Shown here one piece after another: positions 48,220 through 57,541 of a stretch of DNA of 64,000 bases. Position 1 is the first letter of the stretch. The number at the start of each line of letters is the position of its first letter. The notes beneath the pieces are model-generated. The model was not told the DNA's origin. It was given only the letters and a program-made list of their open reading frames with translations, and ran no database searches. The stretch comes from Laccaria trichodermophora (taxonomy: Eukaryota > Basidiomycota > Agaricomycetes > Agaricales > Hydnangiaceae): positions 1,324,633 to 1,388,632 of the forward strand of contig JACTVC010000013.1 of the NCBI GenBank assembly GCA_018417955.1. Reading direction: 5' to 3'. Made by a program: the position numbers and the translations under genes.

Positions 48220-50474
48220 TCAAACCCGTGCCTTTCCTTGAATCTCTTTCAAAATATATCCTTCCAAACCTCCACAAAGCCAAAGCTCTTGCACACTAGG
48301 TCCAACCGGCTTGACATGATACGTCTTCACATTCCCCTCTGCAGACGACCTCACGCAAACCGTCCCATCAACCATCCCAACCTCCACATGCAACCCCTTA
48401 TCCACCGTCAACTCCCCCTGCTTCCCACCAGCACCCCTCCTTCCATCCTTCGCATACGCCTCGGTAAGGTCCTGTACCAACTCTGGACTCTCAAGACACA
48501 CCAACCCATTATTGATCGCGTTCCTTTTGAATATGTCGCCAAACGACCCGGCAATGACGAGTGGGATCCCAGCGGCTTTCAGAGCCGTCGCAGCCTGTTC
48601 GCGCGAAGAGCCTGTGCCAAAGTTGTACCCCGCCACCAACACCACCCCAGGCTTTGTCTCTGCATCGGCGGACGGAGATGGGAGTTTGGTGCGCAGTGAT
48701 GAGACGAGGACCGCGAATCCGGGATCGTAGTTCTCCATGACGACTTCTGCCTGGCGCTCGAGCGTGATGTCGTCTTGGTAGGTATATTTGCCGGGGTAGA
48801 TCCCATCGGTGTTCAAGTTGTCCTGAGGCGCAAAAAGAAGCGGGCCGGAGAAGAAGGCGGGGAATCCGTCCAGGAGAGGTTCAGGGTCGGTTGGGGTGGT
48901 AGAGGCGGAGCGAGAGGTTTGGGAGATGGAGAAAGTGGGTGTTTGTGCGAGGGGTGGGGAGGAGGAGTCTAAAGAGGCAGGGCCAGAAATGTATCCGTTG
49001 ATAGCGCTTGCAGCTACAACAGCTGGGCTTGCTAGATAGGCTTGTGCCTTTGGATGACCCATCCGCCCTTTATAATTCCTATTCGTAGCACTGATACCCG
49101 TCTGCCCTTCTTCCAATAACCCCGTTCCAAGACCGATGCAAGGTCCACACCCGGCAGGAAGAGGTTTCGCACCAGCTTGTACCAACGCGTCCCAATCACC
49201 CAGGGTTTCCGACTCTTGCTGTACCACTGAACTCGCAGCAGCGATGTAAAAGTCGACTCCAGGTGCGACTTTCTGGCCTTTCATCACAGCTGCAGCTGCA
49301 GCTATATCCGATACGCGGGAGTTTGTGCAGCTGACGAGATAGGCTTTTTGAATGGCGATTTTGTTGGCTTCGAGGAGGGGCAGTGGGGTGGAGACTTTGA
49401 CGCTGTTGGGGCCGGATACGTGCGGTACGAGGGTGGACAGATCGAATACCAGATGCGAGGAATACTCAGCATCGTGGTCTGACGAGAGGTTTGCCGTTCT
49501 AAGAGCATCTAATCGTTGCCTGTTTATTCGAGGGTGCACGGGAGGCGGTGGTATAGCCGACGAAGAAGGCGACGCGAACGTCCGTAACTCGAGTTTCGCA
49601 AGGACGCGATCGTACCACTGAAGCAGCGTCTCATCAACGGGGAACACACCTACCAGCGCCCCCCACTCCGTCGTCATATTCGCGATAGTCAACCGATCAT
49701 CCACAGCCAAAGCAGCAACACCTTCGCCCGTAAACTCCAACGCAGCATTGAGTACCTCATCCTCATTGAACGACCCACACAGCGCAACAATCACATCTTT
49801 TCCCGTCACACCCGGTTGTAAACGCCCCCTCAACTCGACCTTGACCATCCTTGGGACCTGCCACCACGTTTTCCCCGTTGCCCATAGGGCAGCGGCGTCT
49901 GTACGGACGATGGGCGTGCCGACGCACCCGACGCCGCCGTACATGTTGCTGTGGCTGTCGCTTGCGACCGTTAACGTGTGCGGGAACGCATATCCCTCTT
50001 CTACGAGGACTTGATGCCCGATCCCTCGTCCGGCGGGGTAAAAGTCGATAGAGTGTTTCCTAGCAAAGGCTTCGATGGACGCGTATTTGGATAAGTTCTT
50101 GAACGACTTGTTTTGCACGTCGTGATCGAGGGTGAAGACGGGCTGGGAGGGGTTGTGGATGTGTGTAGCGCCTATTGAATCAAACCTTACAATGCCAGTT
50201 TAGCTGATGATGTGGTAAAATAAGGAGGAGCAAAAGCATACTTGGTGATGACTGGCCCGGTATTGTCGTGCGTCATAACATGCTCGGGGCGAATCATGAC
50301 ATAGTCCCCTGCCTTGACTGCTTTTCCTTCCGGGAGGCCTACGGCGTACTTTTGGACTACTTTTTCAATGACAGTTTGAGGGATGCGGGCGGGACGGGTG
50401 CTGGCGATGGTGGCGAGGCATCTGCGTTGCGTGGCTCTGGCATAGTGCAGAGTCCAGCAGAGTGAAGGACGCAT
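48220..50474 (-). CDS. LYS4: Homoaconitase, mitochondrial (lysine biosynthesis)
   Basis: Two exons: 50474-50242 and 50185-48220, 732 residues. Presequence MRPSLCWTLHYARATQRRC, then PARIPQTVIEKVVQKYAVGL and YVMIRPEHVMTHDNTGPVI. After the intron come FDSIGATHIHNPSQPVFTLD and HTLTVASDSHSNMYGGVGC. The 4Fe-4S cysteines are in GGVGC/YLVSCTNSRVSD and LPAGCGPCIGLG. The swivel domain carries VAGYNFGTGSSREQAATAL, the substrate-binding loop. The NYKGRMGH segment supports homoaconitase/aconitase-family LYS4 rather than isopropylmalate isomerase. Acts in the alpha-aminoadipate pathway (homocitrate to homoisocitrate). Its start lies only 59 bp from the 3' end of the DUF1295 gene on the same strand. Confidence 0.92.
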
Positions 50475-50533
50475 TTGACCAGAGAGATGCAAAAATTACA
50501 TATGGGCGACAACACAACTAACTACAAATACAA

Positions 50534-51780
50534 TCACTCTTTCTTACTCTGCTGCGAATCACCCCAAACCAGCCTATTCACATCCCGCTCCTTCCCAGAA
50601 AACTTTATAGCGATCGCCTTGATTGCAGTCATAGCTGGCCCAAACATACCAACTCGTTTCTGATACGCTTTATACGCGATGGGGTATTTGTTGCTGGTAA
50701 TTGCCTCTGTGTACAACGTGGATGAAAAGAACAAAAGCGAGAGGGCAGCACCGGGAAGAAGATTGATTCCAGCGTCCAGAAGAATTGCGCGCAGTCCATT
50801 TAGAAATGGTTGATGGAGATCTCGGAATTGGAGGGCATGGATGATAATCCGAAGAGAGGGAAAGTCGGAATGGGTTGGTAAATTTGGAGGGACAGAGGCA
50901 ACCAGGGGAAATAATGTAATGATCCACTGCATGATTCATTGAATTTTACGCACATGGAAGATTAGGAATGACGTACCCAGAAGGATTGTTCGCAAGCAAA
51001 GTTGGGATGCCTTGAGTAGCGCCAAAGGCCTCTGGTAATGAAACCTCTGCGCGCATCATCAGGAGTCCAAGAAAGACGTGCACCAATCCACTGCTTTGAC
51101 TCGTCATACGCTTTGACGTCGGTGGCACCCTTCTCTTTGGCCAAAAAGGCATGTTTGTAAGTCTGATAAGCGTACTGTTGATTGTCTGCTGTAAATTCCA
51201 GTAAAAGAACAAGCAGAGCCAAAGAAGCGAGAGCGTAATCGGATGTCTCAAGCAATGAATGTGGCTGTGAGAGCGCTACTGTGCGGGTAGGAAGTCCCAA
51301 GAGCAAAAGCAAAACGTTCTGAATGGCGGAGATGAACGTGAGGTTGACGACTTGGAATAACCAGGGCGGTAGTTGCTTGCGAAGAACTGCCCAGCGATAG
51401 TCTTCGTCTTTCCTGATGTGACCAGCGTCAGATTAATGATAAGGATGAATGGAGGTGGGTACTACGTACGGGTTGAATAAACCACGCCGTTGTGTATTGT
51501 AACTTAGTCTACACATCCAAAGGAAGACAAGAGCGAACATCAAGAGCGCTCTTGGGTTGTAATCTGTTGAACCGAGGAAATTGTATGGAACGAGAAGGAA
51601 AGGCTGATGAGCCGGGAAGAGGGGAAGCAGGGCATAGTAGGCGGTATATATCGTTGGAAGAAAGGTCCACAAACGGTCTACTTGAGAGACGTTGCTTGTA
51701 ATAACGGATACAATGTACGTTGCTGCAGTCGTAAAGACGCAAAATTGGATGGGCCAGTCAAGTGTGGAGGAGAGAGACAT
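50534..51780 (-). CDS. DUF1295 / steroid 5-alpha-reductase-like membrane protein (379 aa)
   Basis: Exons 51780-51470, 51412-50977 and 50926-50534 give 379 residues. Several membrane spans are visible (FCVFTTAATYIVSVI, ALLMFALVFLWMCRLS, LTFISAIQNVLLLLLGL, YALASLALLVLLLEF). The signature of the family is present: DRLWTFLPTIYTAYYAL, RRGLFNPKDEDYRWAVLR, FTADNQQYAYQTYKHAF and GLWRYSRHPNFACEQSFW (the conserved R-x-x-N-x-x-x-E region of the NADPH-dependent fold). Members are ER-type membrane reductases of unknown substrate. A fragment of its 5' end is repeated at 53.5 kb. Confidence 0.85.
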
Positions 51781-52006
51781 GATGTGTAAAGCACGTGACT
51801 GTACTTGCCTTCATCAAGTGCGGAATTGATCGACACTGTCTTTTTTGGAACGTCTATGTCCGATAGTTTCGAAATTCCTCCCAACAGTGAATTTCTTCCC
51901 TCCAAGTAACCGAGAAATAAGCAATAAAAGATGAAGAGAGATACAGCATAGGGTGCGTTTACAACAAAATGCGGTGGAAATAAGAGAGTCATGAATTGCA
52001 AGAGGA

Positions 52007-53037
52007 TCAGAGAACGACGCAACCCGCGCCGCAACCGGGAGACCCTTGCTCTTTTGTGTATCCTCCCGTCGGTCCACCGCTGTTACCAGCAACGGTGGGA
52101 CGACCTGTTTGCTGCTCCTATGCAAAGAAACGAGATTGAATTAGATAAGGAGGAGATGATGGAAAAGCACCCACCTTCTGATACTTGCGAATGTCCCGAA
52201 CGAGATGATGGAAAGCCTCGTCGACATTGATTCGTTGCTTGGCCGACGTTTCGATAAATTTACACCCAAAGTGCTTCGCTAGATCACGACCCTCTGCTAA
52301 TCACTTGAGATTCTGTGAAACGGAATACAAAGAAAACAATACACCTTCCATGCCAACTTGTCGTTCATATTCCAAGTCGCATTTATTCGCCACGATGATG
52401 ACAGGGAATGATTCTTGGTCCTTCACTCGAAGAATTTGTTGATAGAAAGTCCTAATTTCCTCAAACGAGTTGCGAGAGGTGATGGAGTACACGAGAAGGA
52501 ACCCGTCGCCAGATCTCATACATTGCTCCCGCATGGCGCTGTGGGACGATTAAGCTGGTGAGTGACGTGTTCCGAGAATTACTGAATAATAAAAAAGCAA
52601 GAGCATTGCGAAACGCGATGAAGAGACGTGAAAGAATTTACAGAAAAAGACCAACACGTGCCCATATTCTTCCTGACTAGGGGTTTCCAAAACGTCAAGT
52701 AGGGCAATTTCATCGTCAATAACGCATTGTTTTCGGTACGCGTCTATGCAACGGGGTCAGCGTTTGAAGGTTAAATCTCAGGATAGTCTCACCATCAATC
52801 GTGGGGTCGTACCCATGGGTAAAGTAGAATTGAATAAACTGGATAGTCAAAGCTGACTTCCCGACACCTAGCACAAAGATGGGTGAACGTTTCGGATAAT
52901 TTCCTGCTTGAATGTAGACTAACCTCCTCCCCCAACAACAACTAGCTTGTACTCCCTCAGAAACCGTGCCTGTACCTACAAACATGAGCGCGAGGAACAC
53001 GGCGAGAAGTAGAACGGAGACTTACCCTGCCAGCCAT
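52007..53037 (-). CDS. Ras-family small GTPase with altered switch II
   Basis: Start ATG at 53037 (MAGR, then [18 protein letters not shown]); six or seven exons give about 214 residues. P-loop GGGGVGKSA (residues 19-27), switch I YDPTIDDAYRK, NKCD (G4) and ETSAK (G5) are intact. The C-terminus GCGAGCVVL has a CaaX box ending in Leu (geranylgeranyl type) and nearby cysteines for palmitoylation. The G3 motif, DTAGQ in Ras, reads ETPSQ here (residues 66-70, codons at 52687-52673). The rest is close to basidiomycete Ras1 ([31 protein letters not shown]). Membrane-bound signalling is expected, but GTP switching may be abnormal. The intron before AMREQ seems to use a GC donor. Confidence 0.88.
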
Positions 53038-53150
53038 ATGAGTGGGCGGGATGGATCCAAGATGGATCAAGAAAGTGAAGAAGAATGGTTCTGAGCCTGA
53101 GAGCACAGCGATGACAGCGGATGTAACAAATATGTGCCAACAACCATTAC

Positions 53151-53475
53151 AGAGTGTTTCCTGGTAAAAGCCTCCATAGACGCGTATTTGGATAGGTTCT
53201 TAAACAACTTGTTTTGTATGTCGTGGTCGAGGGCATAGACGGGCTGGGAGGGGTTGTCGATATGTGTTGCGCCTATGAAGTTAAACCTACGATGCCAGTT
53301 AGTTGATGATGGGTGAAATAAGGAGGAGCAAGCGTACTTGATGTGTTATCGTGTGTCATAACGTCGGGGCGAATCATGACACAGTCCCCTGCCTGGACTG
53401 CGTTTCGCTCTGGGAGCCTACGGCGTACTTTTTTTGAACTACTTTTTCACTGATGGTTCGAGGGATACGTGCGGG
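53151..53475 (-). pseudogene. Fragment of homoaconitase LYS4 (5' part)
   Basis: The segment aligns over its whole length with 50051-50396, the 5' region of LYS4 including its first intron. Shared runs include GACGGGCTGGGAGGGGTTG, GCGAATCATGACA and GCCTACGGCGTACTTTT. Small insertions and deletions break the reading frame. Same strand as LYS4. Confidence 0.88.
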
Positions 53476-53605
53476 GCATATATTGTTGAAAGAAAAGTCC
53501 CAAAACGATCTACTCGGGTTGTAATAACGGATACAATGTGCGTTGCTGCCGACGAAATACTGGATGGGCGAGATCAGGCGTTGTGTGAGGCACGTGACCG
53601 TGATT
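53476..53605 (-). pseudogene. Fragment of the DUF1295 gene (5' end), fused to the LYS4 fragment
   Basis: Aligns with about 51649-51800, the first exon and upstream edge of the DUF1295 gene; shared runs include TGTAATAACGGATACAATGT, GGATGGGC and GCACGTGAC. The two fragments touch at about 53475, so the roughly 1.25 kb that separates them in the intact locus has been lost. Homology fades after about 53605. Confidence 0.82.
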
Positions 53606-53845
53606 GGATTCAAATTCTCGCTACGTTAGTAGTGGGTCTTGTGGGTCGACCTCGAAAAAAAACTTTGCTCACGTGGACAGTCATGTGCCTCTCGATTGCA
53701 CGTGCTTTTCTCCTATCAATGCCAACCCTACAGACACATAACAGACGCGATAACCTGTAGTCTTCGTAGTAAGTAGCCCTCGCAGTACTTTTTTATAATT
53801 GCATAAACACATTGGTTTGTTTAACAACAGTAAAAATAATCTATG

Positions 53846-54348
53846 TTACAGTGTTATCTTAAATGGGGAGTCTGTGTCGACGCTTGCTATGAATCTATTC
53901 CTGTTTAGCATCTGCCAGCCCCACGTCTGGCACTCACGCACCGTTCAATGACTTCAGGGATGTAGAAGGTGTCTGTGCCGTCGCACGCCATAGGTTGCCG
54001 TCTATCATTGGATTTGATAATCAAAAGAGCGCCCAACCATCTGGTATACCGACACGTTATCTTCATTGCTTGTATCGATTTGTTAATGGGAAAATTCCCT
54101 GTCTGATCAGAGAAGTGCACTGTGTATGACAACTGGCCGTCCTTTGTCTCGATTTCTATTGATTTGCGAAAGCGTTCCAGATTCTTGCTCCTCGTTTGGG
54201 AAGGCAAATGGTGTACCCAGTATTCCGTGTTGCAATCATCAATTGAGTTCAAAACTTCCGTTCCCGGGTTGAATGGTATCGGCACAAACAGTACCCCTCT
54301 GAGCCCCGTTGTACCAAACAATACGCCTTCGATTGTCCTCGGAGTCAT
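53846..54348 (-). CDS. Unknown agaricomycete family, module partner 2 (copy 1)
   Basis: Start ATG at 54348 (MTPRTIEGVLFGTTGLRG). Read without splicing it stops at 53905; using GTGCGT at 53941 and an acceptor at 53901 it would continue to 53846. Features: GVLFVPIPFNPGTEVLNSID, FRKSIEIETKDGQLSYTVHF, then RYTRWLGALLIIKSNDRR. The W-x-G-(A/N)-(L/V)-L-(I/V)-(I/L)-K segment and layout match the gene at 56549-57127. No named domain recognised. It points away from the partner-1 gene at 54506. Confidence 0.55.
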
Positions 54349-54505
54349 CTAATGAATCGATGTTATAGCGTCACCGACAGCATATGACTGTTTCGTTACC
54401 TTTCCCGTATTAACCAGCTTATCTGCGAGTCTCTGGTGCATGGTTGGTATGCGGTGTGAAAGGAGAGTTTCCTTTGTTGTCACCCTGTTTGGTTCTCAAT
54501 CGAAC

Positions 54506-55417
54506 ATGTTGTTTTCCTCTGGCCACGACACGCGCGACTTTATTTTTGATTTTTGCAGCTGCAAAGCTTTGGCCAATTTTGCTGCATCCGGAAGCATGGC
54601 AAGACAATCTGTTCGGTTTTATTTGACAGAGAAAATTGCTCGAATGTTACTGGTGTATTTCAATAGGGGTATGTTTCGGATTCAAGTCTCTGTCAACGTC
54701 GCTAACCATGTTTTAGGCGACTTTGACTTGTTTTATGAAACACTGTCAGCCAATAATGGGGCTATTATTGGTTCTATGGCTCTCAAAATAATAGTACCAA
54801 CCTATGGCAATAACTGGGTGCCCAACGATCTCAACATTGCGGTGGCTCGTGGCCGGCTTTCTTCAATGTCGAGATTTTTCCAGACCATTGGTTATCAGCT
54901 CTCGGACACTGGCGTCGATCCACGTTATGCCATGTCAGACGTGCTTTCGTTTTCAGTTTACAGCTTGTCTGGTCGTACTGTGACTATCTCGGAAAGCGCT
55001 CATGCGGATTCCTTCCTGTCTGTTGTATTGGCTTCACTGCATACCGGCAACATGAACTTTATTACAGCAAACGATATATGCTGTCTTTATCCGACAATCA
55101 CTCCATCCAACATAATTTTCTCGGGAGGTGGACGTCAAGGTTTGGAGGATTTTGAACAATCATTGCTGCTATCGCGTGGATTTACCGTGGCCACTTCTTT
55201 GTCTAATTCAGATGGCACATGCGGCGATAATTGTCCTCATTTTTTGAGGCAGTTTTACCAATTGAAACGAATCGGTTTGTTCAGATGGCGGGGGTCCGGC
55301 GTTTCCAAACTTGGTTGCGAGTCCTATTCATGGTTTACTGGCAATAGTTGCGCCAATCCACAGTGCACCATTCGAACACAAGCAGAACTAATAGCCGTCG
55401 GCGGGTCTTTGTTTTAA
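54506..55417 (+). CDS. Unknown F-box-like/CxNPxC family, module partner 1 (copy 1)
   Basis: Proposed start at 54506 (MLFSSGHDTRDFIFDFC); an in-frame ATG at 54440 is also possible. A 48-nt intron near 54669-54716 joins MLLVYFNRG to DFDLFYETLSANNGAIIGSM. Segments shared with the gene at 55575-56458: a helical F-box-like start (CKALANFAASGSMARQS), GAIIGSMAL, VTISESAHADSFLSVVLAS, MNFITANDICCLYPTIT, CGDNCPHFLRQFYQL and a C-terminal SCANPQC motif. Such proteins are common in agaricomycete genomes without known function. The GS-x-AL plus W.P.DLN region (NNWVPNDLNIAVAR) recalls nucleotidyltransferase-like folds, but this is only a hint. Confidence 0.6.
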   Translation: MLFSSGHDTRDFIFDFCSCKALANFAASGSMARQSVRFYLTEKIARMLLVYFNRGMFRIQVSVNVANHVLGDFDLFYETLSANNGAIIGSMALKIIVPTYGNNWVPNDLNIAVARGRLSSMSRFFQTIGYQLSDTGVDPRYAMSDVLSFSVYSLSGRTVTISESAHADSFLSVVLASLHTGNMNFITANDICCLYPTITPSNIIFSGGGRQGLEDFEQSLLLSRGFTVATSLSNSDGTCGDNCPHFLRQFYQLKRIGLFRWRGSGVSKLGCESYSWFTGNSCANPQCTIRTQAELIAVGGSLF

Positions 55418-55574
55418 ATTCATCGTGTCATTGGTGTATGTGTAGTACCATCCACAAAAGTTCTCAGTTTTTGCTGTACAATCACTATCGAGCGTTGGCA
55501 AATTTATCGACATGGTTTGAATTAATTCATTACAATTATAAAAATATTTCTTGTCAACTGTATCAATTACAATA

Positions 55575-56458
55575 TCAGTCACAACGCCTGACGAATGCGT
55601 TACACAACGGGTTGATACACTCTCCTCCGAGCTTCCAAAAAAAAGCCTGATTTGCTAAACTTCTAACTTTGTCGTCGTCAACCCGGCTACTGTTCCACAC
55701 GATCCACCCGATTTCCTTGCTCTGAAACCAACAGCGTTCAAGCACAGGACATACCAATCCACATGCAGTGTCCCAGTCGTAGACGGATGTTTTCAAGTCA
55801 ATACCGTCGATAGCGTCCGTGTCCGTTTCGTGAGTTAGAACCCCCTGCCCGTTTTGTGTAAGATCCGGATAAACAGAGTACAAGTGACTGGAAGTCAGGA
55901 ATGTCATTGAGGCAGTTTCCGGCGCGCTTAGAATGACCGGCAATATGGATGTTGTCGAAGTACTGATTGTAATTCGGACAGGAGCAGACTGTCGACGGCG
56001 TGAGTTTAAATCACACAGTATTTCACGAGAGAGCTTACCACAATAGGGTGCTTCCACCAATGAGAGACGAATTTTGTGTGAGGACTCGAGAAATGAGAAT
56101 TTGATAAAAAATGGCCCCATCCTAGCGAAAACAGAAAGCTTTCCCATAGAGTTTCTTTGCCTTTGTGCACGAAGATATCAAGGCTAAGCTTCTCTTTGAT
56201 TGTTGTAACGGCGTTCAGTGCGACAAAACCACCGATTACTCCTTTTGAGTCATCTAAGCAGTTCCAGAATGCCATCAATTCGGCCCGAGTAAACCAGTTC
56301 AGCAGTTCACGTTCAATTCGGTGACGGTACATCTCCTGGGTAAAACCATAGTAAAGTTTGTTCGTTTGTGCTATTTGCCGTCTGGATTCGACTGTACAGC
56401 TTTCGAGAATTGCAGACAAGAGCTCTGGAATTTTGAAAAGTTCGGATGCAGGAGTCAT
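55575..56458 (-). CDS. Unknown F-box-like/CxNPxC family, module partner 1 (copy 2)
   Basis: Start ATG at 56458 (MTPASELFKIPELLSAILES), an F-box-like helical beginning followed by RRQIAQTNKLYYGFTQEMY. Then GVIGGFVALNAV, LSLDIFVHKGKE, and after an intron near 56034-55986 SAPVRITISTSTTSILPVIL, MTFLTSSHLYSVYPDLT, CGLVCPVLERCWFQSKEIGW and GECINPLC. The order is the same as in the gene at 54506-55417, so they are paralogues, although the sequences have diverged. Convergent with copy 1. Confidence 0.62.
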
Positions 56459-56548
56459 ACTATGGGCATGTACATTATCACAAAGCTATGAGCCTTTTTT
56501 TATATCTTACTAGAGGAGAACCGGCATTTTTCAAATTACGACATCTTC

Positions 56549-57127
56549 TACGTAGCAAAGCGCACAAAACTATAACATGTGTTAAACACGTAGTCAGAAA
56601 AAAGGAGAGACTCACGTAATCACCGCTGCGTTGATGAGGGGCAAATCAGCGAGAGCAACGTCGACGATCGCGCCGTCGAGGTCCGCTTTTAATACGAGGA
56701 CGTTACCATACCAGTGCAAATTTCTTTTAGACAGTACCCGACGTAAAGGTGTATTGACTCGGCGGGGTGTAGCTTGCCGGTGAGCTTCGTGACAGAAAAT
56801 AAATGTGAATTCCGGTGTGCTCTGCGATGCCACATGGAACTGAGTTGACGACGCGTCGATGAACGTCTGGTCTCTGTAACTGTGAGGTATCCAACTCCCG
56901 ATGTCGACACAGCCTATACTGTCGAAAGACTTGACGGTTGGTACCAAACCGACTGGCACAATAATCGGTCTAGAGTTCAATCGCCCGTACCAGTAACCAT
57001 AACGTAAATCGGTATTGTTTTCCTGAATTGGATCGTAGGTCGAATGTGATGATAAATTCGAACAACTTACAAATGCGTACTCTTCCACCTTGCGCTGAGT
57101 ATAAACGAGATCAGAGGTGCAGCTCAT
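56549..57127 (-). CDS. Unknown agaricomycete family, module partner 2 (copy 2)
   Basis: Start ATG at 57127 (MSCTSDLVYTQRKVEEYAF). A GTAAGT intron near 57074-57026 joins in frame to ENNTDLRYGYWYGRLNSRP. Then IIVPVGLVPTVKSFDSIG, FIDASSTQFHVASQSTPEF, and NLHWYGNVLVLKADLDGAIV. The last splice (GTGAGT near 56615) gives a short end, FVRFAT, stopping at 56549. It is related to the gene at 53846-54348 by the W-x-G-N-(V/L)-L-V-L-K segment. Function unknown. Lies 90 bp upstream of partner 1 copy 2, on the same strand. Confidence 0.58.
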
Positions 57128-57541
57128 TGTATGCCATAAAACTTACAAACTACTGTATTTTTAAAGCTTACTGACGTCAGCTTGATGCACGCATTTCAGC
57201 CCCCTTTGCCACAGGAGAGTTTCATAGGTATAAAATAGGGGCGAGTTATATGGTATTCGACGTTCCCAGCCACGCACCTGCTCCCCTCTGTAAACAAATG
57301 ATTAGTTGCCTGACTGATTTAATTTTTTTATAGTCAATGCGACCTAACTTGGTAGTAAATGCATTCAAAGTTCGATAACAACATTGGGTCATATGCTTAT
57401 TTTCCCCTAAGTGCTTCAAGACTCTCCTGTCGTAACATCTCCTCTTTTTCTGACAACAAAAAAATCTATTTATGGAGCGCGCCTGCCCTAAACATGGTGG
57501 CATATAACTAGGTTCCCCTCTTATTCCGTCTCGTTTACGAC
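57128..57541. other. Region between the two-gene module and the Helitron gene
   Basis: About 414 bp, AT-rich. A Helitron 5' terminus (TC after A) could lie here or further left, but I could not single one out. Confidence 0.4.
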
